Below are positions 14,085 through 19,440 of a DNA stretch of 19,440 nucleotides, in pieces. The translations under genes were made by a program, and so were the position numbers. Position 1 is the stretch's first letter. The number at the start of each line of letters is the position of its first letter. A model generated the notes under the pieces. That model made no database searches, was not told the origin of the DNA, and was given only the letters and a program-made list of their open reading frames with translations. Origin of the DNA: Thiobacillus denitrificans (GTDB lineage Bacteria; Pseudomonadota; Gammaproteobacteria; Burkholderiales; Thiobacillaceae); contig DILD01000048.1 in NCBI GenBank assembly GCA_002424845.1, positions 26,844 to 46,283 on the forward strand. Reading direction: 5' to 3'.

Positions 14085-14148
14085 AAAGGACGCAAAGAAA
14101 CGCGAAGTAAACCCTATCGATTTTCCTTCGCGCACCTTCGCGTCCTTC
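14085..14148. repeat. Imperfect inverted repeat (hairpin) between 13370 gene and hrpA
   Basis: The arms 14085-14111 and 14122-14148 share the pattern AAGGACGCRAAGRNRCGCGAAG, with a 10-nt loop. An outer ATCCGC/GCGGAT pair at about 14071 and 14150 extends it. It fills most of the 114-bp gap. It has no T-run in either direction, so it looks more like a dispersed palindromic element than a simple terminator. Confidence 0.75.
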
Positions 14149-14167
14149 GCGGATGAATATTTGAATT

Positions 14168-17100
14168 GTGACTAACCGCTTGTTTATCCATTATCCCGAC
14201 CTGCCGGTTTCCGCCCGCCGCGACGACATTCTCGCCGCGCTCAAGGTCAACCGCGTGCTGATCCTGTGCGGCGAGACCGGCTCGGGCAAGACCACGCAGA
14301 TTCCCAAGATGTGCCTGGAAGCAGGCGTTCGTCCGGGGAAGCTGATCGGCTGTACCCAGCCGCGCCGCATCGCCGCGCGTTCGGTGGCGGCGCGCATCGC
14401 GCAGGAGCTCGGCGGCGAGCTGGGGGGCATCGTCGGCTACAAGGTGCGCTTCACCGACAAGGTGCGCCACGACACCGCGATCAAGGTGATGACCGACGGC
14501 ATCCTTCTGGCCGAAAGCCAGGGCGATCCGCTATTGAGCCGTTACGACACGATCATCATCGACGAGGCGCACGAGCGCAGCCTCAATATCGATTTCCTGC
14601 TGGGCTATCTGAAAACGCTGGTGGAACAGCGCAGCGACCTGCGCGTGGTGATCACCTCGGCCACCATCGATGCCGAGCGCTTCTCCAAGCACTTCAACGA
14701 CGCGCCGGTGATCGAGGTCTCTGGGCGTACCTATCCGGTGGAAATCCGCTGGCGGCCGATCGAGCGCGAGGAGCCCGCTACGCCGGCCAAGGGCGAGCGC
14801 GAGAAAAAGGACAAGGACGCGCCCGACCAGATCGCCGCCATCCTCGACGCCACCGACGAACTGGCGCGTGTGGGCCCTGGCGACATCCTGGTGTTCCTGC
14901 CGGGCGAACGCGAAATCCGCGACACCGCCGAGGCGCTGAGAAAACACCATCCGCCCGGCACCGAAATCCTGCCGCTGTTCTCGCGCCTGTCAGTGGCCGA
15001 GCAGGACGCGATCTTCAAGCCGACCAATGCGCTGCGGCGCATCGTGCTGGCAACCAACGTCGCGGAAACCTCGCTCACCGTGCCCGGTATCCGCTACGTG
15101 ATCGACCCCGGCACCGCGCGGGTGAAGCGCTATTCGGCGCGCAACAAGGTCGAGCAGCTCTTGATCGAGAAGGTGTCGCAGGCATCCGCCAACCAGCGCG
15201 CAGGCCGCTGCGGCCGGGTCGCCGACGGCGTCTGCATCCGTCTCTACGACGAGGCCGACTTCGGCAACCGGCCGCGCTTCACTGATCCCGAGTTGCTGCG
15301 CTCCTCGCTTGCCGGCGTCATCCTGCGCATGAAGTCGCTGGGCCTGGGCGACGTGGTGGGCTTTCCCTTCATCGATCCGCCGAGCACCCGCCTGGTGACC
15401 GACGGCTACCAGCTGCTGGCCGAGCTGCACGCGCTCGACGAGCAGGGACAGCTGACCAAAACCGGCACCAGGCTCGCCAAACTGCCGCTCGATCCGCGCA
15501 TCGCCCGCATGCTGCTGGCGGCGGAGCAGCAGCGCTGCGTGCGCGAGATGCTGATCATCGCCAGCGCCCTGTCGGTGCAGGACCCGCGCGACCGCCCGAT
15601 GGAGCGCGCGCAGGCGGCGGACGAAAAGCACAAGCTGTTCGCCGACGAGCGATCCGACTTCATGGGCTGGCTGAAACTGTGGCGCTGGTACGAGGAGCAG
15701 GTGCAGCACAAGAAGACCAACCGCCAGTTGCAGACGCTGCTGCAGGACCATTTCCTGTCGCCACGGCGCATGCGCGAATGGCGCGATATCCACGGCCAGT
15801 TGCATGCGCAGATGGCCGAACTGGGTCTGAAGGAGAACGACAAGGACGCCGGCTACGATGCGATCCATCAGGCGCTGCTGACGGGCTTGCTCGGCAACAT
15901 CGGCTTCAAGTCGGACGACGCGAAGGGGCGGCCCAAGCCCGGCGAGGGCAACTACCAGGGCGCGCGCGGCATCAAGCTGTCGATCCACCCCGGCTCGGCG
16001 CTGGCGAAGAAGGGCCCGAAGTGGATCATGGCGGCCGAACTCACCGACACCGGCCGCCTGCTCGCGCGCACCGTCGCCGAGGTGCGGCCGGAGTGGATCG
16101 AGGTCGCCGGCCGTCACCTGCTGACGCGCATGTTCATCGAGCCGCACTGGGAGCAGGACGGCGCGCGCGTGGTGGCGTTCGAGCGCGTGAGCCTGTACGG
16201 CATCACCCTGGTGCCGCGGCGCAAGATCCACTACGGCCCGATCGACCCGGTGCTGTCGCGCGAACTGTTCATCCGCGGCGCGCTGGTGGCCGGGGAATAC
16301 GACACGAAGGTGCCGTGGTTCGCGCACAACCGCGCGTTGATCAAGGAAATCGAGGAGCTCGAGCACAAGGCGAGGAAGTCCGGCGTGTGGCTGGATGAAG
16401 AGCGCATCTTCCGCGTATTCGATGCGCGCATTCCGGCCGATCTGCACAATGGCGCGGCGTTCGAGCAATGGCGCGCGGAGGCCGAAGCCGCCAACCCGAA
16501 GGCCCTCTTCCTGCAGCGCGAGGATATCCTCGGCGAGGGGCTCGGCGCCGACCACGCGTTGTTCCCCGAGACCATGCTGGTCGACGGCATCGCGTGCACG
16601 CTCAAGTACCGCTTCGAGCCCGGCCATCCGCTCGACGGCGTGACGCTGCACCTGCCGCTCTATCTGCTCAACCGCATCGAAGCGGCGCAGGTCGACTGGC
16701 TGGTGCCCGGCCTCATCCGCGAAAAGCTCACCCTGCTGCTGAAGTCGCTGCCCAAGGACAAGCGGCGTCCGCTGATTCCGCTGCCCGATGCGGTGACGGC
16801 TTTTCTCTCGGTGGCGAAGCCGGGCGAGCGTGTATTGAGCGAGGCGCTGGCCGCCTACATCCGCAAGAAAACCGGCGCCGACATCCACCCCGATGAATGG
16901 AAGGGCGAACTGCCGGCGCACCTGCACATGAATCTTTGCGTGATCGACGACAGCGGGCAGGAACTTGCCAGCGGCCGCGATCTCGTCGCGCTGCGCCAGC
17001 AGCTGGGCGGCGCGGCGCGCATCACCTACGGCGGCGGCGCCGAGGACAGCGAGTTCGAGCGCACCGGGCTGGTTGAATGGAATTTCGGCGACCTGCCGGA

Positions 17101-17923
17101 GCAGGTGAAATTCAAGCGCGGCGGGCGCGAGCTGATCGGCTATCCCGCACTGGTGGACAACGGCGAGAGCGTCGACCTGCGCCTGCTCGACGCCGCCGAC
17201 GTGGCTGGGGCCGAAACCCGGCGCGGCGTGGTGCGGCTATTGCGCATCGCACTGGTCGCGCAGTTCAAGCAGCTCGACAAGGATCTGTCGCGCGAGACCG
17301 CGCTGGCGCTGAAGTATCGCAACTTCGGCAGCGCCGAGCAGCTGCGCGCGGCGCTGATCGATGCCATCGCCACGCGTGCGCTCTTGGGCGACGACGATAC
17401 GCCGCGCGACGCGAAGACTTTCAGCAAACAGAAGGAACGCGCCAAGCCCAGAATTTCCGTGGTGAAGCAGGCCTTGCTGCGCGACGTCGCCGAAATTCTC
17501 GATCTGCACGCGCAGGTGGCGGCGCGGCTGAATGCCAAGCCGCAGTTCACCGCCGCGATGCGCGACGAAACCGCGCATCTCGCCGCGCTGGTGTCGGCGG
17601 ATTTCATCACCGCCACGCCGTGGGCGCACCTGAAAGAGCTGCCGCGCTATTTGCGGGGCATCCTCAAGCGGCTGGAGAAACTGCCCGCCTCCGAGCAGCG
17701 CGACTCGCGCGGCATGGCCGGCGTGCTGACGCTGCAGAACAAATATCTGGCACGGCGTGCGCAGGTGAAGGGGGAGGCGCCGGCAGCGCTCGACGACTTC
17801 CGCTGGCAACTGGAAGAACTGCGCATTTCCCTGTTCGCCCAGGAACTGAAAACGCCGTATCCGGTGTCGGCCAAGCGCCTCGACAAGCTGTGGGACGAGC
17901 TTGCCAGACAAGCCCTGAATTGA
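14168..17923 (+). CDS. hrpA: ATP-dependent RNA helicase HrpA (DEAH box)
   Basis: This 1251-residue protein is slightly shorter than E. coli HrpA (about 1300). Motif I is GETGSGKTTQ (K41), motif II is IIIDEAHERS (D132-H135), motif III is SATID (164-168) and motif VI is QRAGRCGR (343-350). The helicase core is followed by the winged-helix/HA2/OB-fold region and the long HrpA-specific C-terminal domain. HrpA unwinds RNA and acts in mRNA processing and rescue of stalled ribosomes. The GTG at 14168 is the only usable start: a TGA lies two codons upstream, and the next ATG falls after the Walker A motif. The N-terminal extension found in enterobacterial HrpA is absent. No Shine-Dalgarno is visible, and a hairpin ends 19 nt upstream. 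Confidence 0.96.
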   Translation: MTNRLFIHYPDLPVSARRDDILAALKVNRVLILCGETGSGKTTQIPKMCLEAGVRPGKLIGCTQPRRIAARSVAARIAQELGGELGGIVGYKVRFTDKVRHDTAIKVMTDGILLAESQGDPLLSRYDTIIIDEAHERSLNIDFLLGYLKTLVEQRSDLRVVITSATIDAERFSKHFNDAPVIEVSGRTYPVEIRWRPIEREEPATPAKGEREKKDKDAPDQIAAILDATDELARVGPGDILVFLPGEREIRDTAEALRKHHPPGTEILPLFSRLSVAEQDAIFKPTNALRRIVLATNVAETSLTVPGIRYVIDPGTARVKRYSARNKVEQLLIEKVSQASANQRAGRCGRVADGVCIRLYDEADFGNRPRFTDPELLRSSLAGVILRMKSLGLGDVVGFPFIDPPSTRLVTDGYQLLAELHALDEQGQLTKTGTRLAKLPLDPRIARMLLAAEQQRCVREMLIIASALSVQDPRDRPMERAQAADEKHKLFADERSDFMGWLKLWRWYEEQVQHKKTNRQLQTLLQDHFLSPRRMREWRDIHGQLHAQMAELGLKENDKDAGYDAIHQALLTGLLGNIGFKSDDAKGRPKPGEGNYQGARGIKLSIHPGSALAKKGPKWIMAAELTDTGRLLARTVAEVRPEWIEVAGRHLLTRMFIEPHWEQDGARVVAFERVSLYGITLVPRRKIHYGPIDPVLSRELFIRGALVAGEYDTKVPWFAHNRALIKEIEELEHKARKSGVWLDEERIFRVFDARIPADLHNGAAFEQWRAEAEAANPKALFLQREDILGEGLGADHALFPETMLVDGIACTLKYRFEPGHPLDGVTLHLPLYLLNRIEAAQVDWLVPGLIREKLTLLLKSLPKDKRRPLIPLPDAVTAFLSVAKPGERVLSEALAAYIRKKTGADIHPDEWKGELPAHLHMNLCVIDDSGQELASGRDLVALRQQLGGAARITYGGGAEDSEFERTGLVEWNFGDLPEQVKFKRGGRELIGYPALVDNGESVDLRLLDAADVAGAETRRGVVRLLRIALVAQFKQLDKDLSRETALALKYRNFGSAEQLRAALIDAIATRALLGDDDTPRDAKTFSKQKERAKPRISVVKQALLRDVAEILDLHAQVAARLNAKPQFTAAMRDETAHLAALVSADFITATPWAHLKELPRYLRGILKRLEKLPASEQRDSRGMAGVLTLQNKYLARRAQVKGEAPAALDDFRWQLEELRISLFAQELKTPYPVSAKRLDKLWDELARQALN

Positions 17924-17936
17924 TTAGTGTTCCGGC

Positions 17937-18512
17937 ATGAGTGAGCGCATCTGCAACCTGCCGAACGTCATCACAATGCTGCGCCTGGCCGCGGTGCCGG
18001 TGGTGGGCTGGTTGATCCTGAACGAGCGCTGGGAAGCGGCTTGCTGGCTGTTCCTCGTTGCCGCCGTGTCGGACGGCATCGACGGCCTGCTGGCGCGCTG
18101 GCTCAATCAGATGACCCAACTGGGCGCGGCGCTCGATACGGTGGCCGACAAGGCCCTGGGGCTGCTGACCTTGGTGATGTTGACTCAGGTGGGTGCGATT
18201 CCCTTGTGGGTGACCGTGGCGATCCTGCTGCGCGACAGCATCATCGTGCTGGGCGCGCTGAGCTATCGCGGCTTGGCGGGTCATCTGGACATTCACCCTA
18301 CCTGGCTGGGCAAGACCCATATGTTTGCCGAATTCACCCTGTTGGCGCTGGTGCTGGGTGGGTTGGCCGGGCTGCTCGCACTGGACGACTGGCTGCAGCC
18401 CCTGTTCATGACGGTATTCGTGATCGCCGTGGTGTCGGGTGTGCAGTATGTGTGGATATGGAGTGCCAAAGCGCGCCGTGAGCGCGAGGCCGGCCGCCTG
18501 GAACGACTCTGA
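17937..18512 (+). CDS. CDP-alcohol phosphatidyltransferase family protein
   Basis: This 191-residue membrane protein carries the full family signature D-x2-DG-x2-AR-x8-G-x3-D-x3-D: D46, D49-G50, A53-R54, G63, D67, D71 (SDGIDGLLARWL, then LGAALDTVADK). About six membrane helices are visible. Such enzymes transfer a phosphatidyl group from CDP-diacylglycerol to an alcohol. The N-terminus NLPNVITMLRLAAVPVV resembles phosphatidylglycerophosphate synthase (PgsA), but the alcohol substrate is not certain and a second, more canonical pgsA may exist elsewhere. It begins 13 nt after the hrpA stop and is probably cotranscribed. Confidence 0.9.
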   Translation: MSERICNLPNVITMLRLAAVPVVGWLILNERWEAACWLFLVAAVSDGIDGLLARWLNQMTQLGAALDTVADKALGLLTLVMLTQVGAIPLWVTVAILLRDSIIVLGALSYRGLAGHLDIHPTWLGKTHMFAEFTLLALVLGGLAGLLALDDWLQPLFMTVFVIAVVSGVQYVWIWSAKARREREAGRLERL

Positions 18513-18542
18513 ACAAATCCGAATATGTACGCCAGCGCTCCG

Positions 18543-18636
18543 TGTAGGAGCGGCGCCTTTATGCCCTCCGGGTGCTCGCCGCGATTGCCCGCGCCGCGCA
18601 ACCGCTCGCAATCGGCCCGAGGGCGGGCCTCCTACA
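18543..18636. repeat. REP-like palindromic element between convergent genes
   Basis: The element is bounded by the inverted ends TGTAGGAG (18543-18550) and CTCCTACA (18629-18636), with GC-rich, partly self-complementary sequence inside. The start TGTAGGAGCGGC resembles widespread proteobacterial REP sequences. It fills the gap between the gene ending at 18512 and the convergent peroxiredoxin stop at 18637, where it could act as a two-sided transcript end. Confidence 0.7.
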
Positions 18637-19182
18637 TCATTGACCTGAACCCTGCAGCGACCGTAGCGTGCGCGCGACTTCCTGCACATGCCGCGATGGG
18701 TCCACCTTGTCGAAGCGCACGGCGATGCGGCTATCCGGCGCAATGATGAAGGTGTGACGGCGCGCAAACCGCACCACCCCAAGATTCAACAGGCTGCCAT
18801 AGGCAGCTGCCGTTTTGCCGTTCGGGTCGGCAAGCAGCGGAAACGGCAATTCATATTTGCGGGCGAAATCGGCATGCGATTTCGTGTCGTCGACGCTGAC
18901 CCCCACCACCGCCGCATCGAGATTGCCCAGCACCCCGATGTCGTCGCGAAAGCGGCACGCTTCTTTCGTGCAGTCCGGTGTGTCGTCTTTCGGATAGAAA
19001 TACAGCACCAGCCAGCGTCCGGCGTAGTCGCCCAGGCGATGAATCCGGCCATTCTGGTCCGCCAGTTCAAAGTCCGGCGCAAGGCTGCCTGCGGGACGTT
19101 GCGCACCCGGACGCAACATCCACAAGCCCGCACTCGCCATCAGCAACAATAGGGCCAGTCCACCCAGTATCAGTTTCAGCAT
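18637..19182 (-). CDS. Membrane-anchored peroxiredoxin, BCP/PrxQ type
   Basis: This 181-residue protein has an N-terminal hydrophobic helix (residues 4-23, LILGGLALLLLMASAGLWML) followed by a complete thioredoxin-fold peroxiredoxin. The peroxidatic cysteine is C71 in YPKDDTPDCTKEACRFRD, and C76, five residues later, is the resolving position of the E. coli BCP type. The family reduces hydrogen peroxide and organic hydroperoxides using thioredoxin. The helix would place the enzyme on the periplasmic face or make it an uncleaved inner-membrane protein; cytosolic BCP lacks it. AGGAGA at 19187-19192 (minus strand) lies 4 nt from the ATG. The stop abuts the REP-like element. Confidence 0.92.
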   Translation of the reverse strand: MLKLILGGLALLLLMASAGLWMLRPGAQRPAGSLAPDFELADQNGRIHRLGDYAGRWLVLYFYPKDDTPDCTKEACRFRDDIGVLGNLDAAVVGVSVDDTKSHADFARKYELPFPLLADPNGKTAAAYGSLLNLGVVRFARRHTFIIAPDSRIAVRFDKVDPSRHVQEVARTLRSLQGSGQ

Positions 19183-19244
19183 GTTGTCTCCTGACGCGCA
19201 TCATAACGGGCCGTGTACGGCTCGGTAATCCATGCGGGATTCGG

Positions 19245-19250
19245 TACAAT
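19245..19250 (+). promoter_or_regulatory. Candidate -10 box of tRNA-Arg
   Basis: TACAAT lies 9 nt before the tRNA and is followed by a GC-rich stretch (GCGCGCC), the discriminator type of stable-RNA promoters. No clear -35 is seen. Confidence 0.5.
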
Positions 19251-19259
19251 GCGCGCCAC

Positions 19260-19335
19260 GCCCCGGTAGCTCAGTGGATAGAGCAACCCCCTCCTAAGGG
19301 GTAGGTCGGACGTTCGATTCGTCTTCGGGGCGCCA
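19260..19335 (+). tRNA. tRNA-Arg (anticodon CCT)
   Basis: The 76 nt fold into a standard cloverleaf: acceptor GCCCCGG/TCGGGGC, D stem GCTC/GAGC, anticodon stem ACCCC/GGGGT with loop CTCCTAA (anticodon CCT, reading AGG), T stem GGACG/CGTCT with loop TTCGATT, discriminator G and encoded CCA at 19333-19335. A short hairpin CACACT/AGTGTG begins at the CCA end. Confidence 0.96.
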
Positions 19336-19366
19336 CACTCGACCAGTGTGAGCGCACAAATAAAAA

Positions 19367-19392
19367 TAGCGGCCAAGGCCGCTAAATTTTTT
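19367..19392. terminator. Intrinsic terminator between two convergent tRNA genes
   Basis: TAGCGGCC (19367-19374) pairs with GGCCGCTA (19377-19384) around AA and is followed by AATTTTTT. On the minus strand the same hairpin is followed by TTTTT, so it can serve tRNA-Arg and the convergent tRNA at the window's right end. Confidence 0.85.
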
Positions 19393-19426
19393 ACATCAGA
19401 TTTTTTGTCACAACCCGGAAGGATTG

Positions 19427-19440
19427 TGGCGTCCCCACGG
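19427..19440 (-). tRNA. 3' end of a tRNA on the minus strand (probably tRNA-Glu), cut by window edge
   Basis: Read leftward the last 14 nt are CCGTGGGGACGCCA: the end of a T stem, a 3' acceptor strand TGGGGAC, discriminator G and CCA. E. coli tRNA-Glu ends AGGGGACGCCA, so Glu is the best guess. Too little is present to see the anticodon. Confidence 0.5.

Noticed and set aside
14990..16927. 645-codon open frame on the minus strand inside hrpA
   Set aside because: It is a GC-rich antisense shadow of a strongly conserved gene; its composition is uneven and no domain is recognisable.

Overview
The window looks like chromosome of a GC-rich betaproteobacterium. The protein set (two-partner secretion pair, YecA-like protein, HrpA, CbiM-like membrane protein, PrxQ-like peroxiredoxin) and the Neisseria-type Cas9 fit that class, but genus and order cannot be settled from the sequence alone.

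Region 1 (1-4862) is a complete-looking type II-C CRISPR-Cas9 locus. The right end of an array (36-nt repeats, 30-nt spacers) reads rightward and ends at a 21-bp hairpin plus T-run. The operon cas9-cas1-cas2 reads leftward into it, so array and operon are convergent. A compact tracrRNA (about 96 nt) lies just upstream of cas9 on the opposite strand. It has a perfect 22-nt anti-repeat, a UUCG-capped hairpin and an intrinsic terminator. All catalytic residues checked in Cas9, Cas1 and Cas2 are present. There is no csn2 or cas4.

Region 2 (4863-5467) is decayed sequence. It holds a 55-codon remnant resembling the N-terminal HTH of a WYL-type regulator, and a 3'-terminal fragment of a Cache/PDC-sensor gene whose intact relative sits 5.8 kb away.

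Region 3 (5468-10933) is a leftward cell-surface module: tpsB (outer-membrane transporter, TTG start), tpsA (FHA-like exoprotein with cysteine pairs and a proline-rich tail) and an L,D-transpeptidase-like gene. Upstream of tpsB, three tandem 72-74-bp repeats each carry a TGT...ACA dyad.

Region 4 (10934-13316) is a leftward cluster: Cache/PDC-sensor protein, HAD-IB phosphatase, YecA/UPF0149 protein. Divergent from it is a CbiM-like membrane protein (13370-14053) that may be translated from a leaderless mRNA.

Region 5 (14054-19440) is mostly core genome: an inverted-repeat hairpin, hrpA, a CDP-alcohol phosphatidyltransferase, a REP-like element, a membrane-anchored peroxiredoxin, tRNA-Arg(CCT), a probably bidirectional terminator and the 3' end of a convergent tRNA (likely Glu). 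The most unusual material is the CRISPR locus and its small RNA architecture, the phased dyads upstream of tpsB, and the TpsA tail next to a peptidoglycan enzyme.
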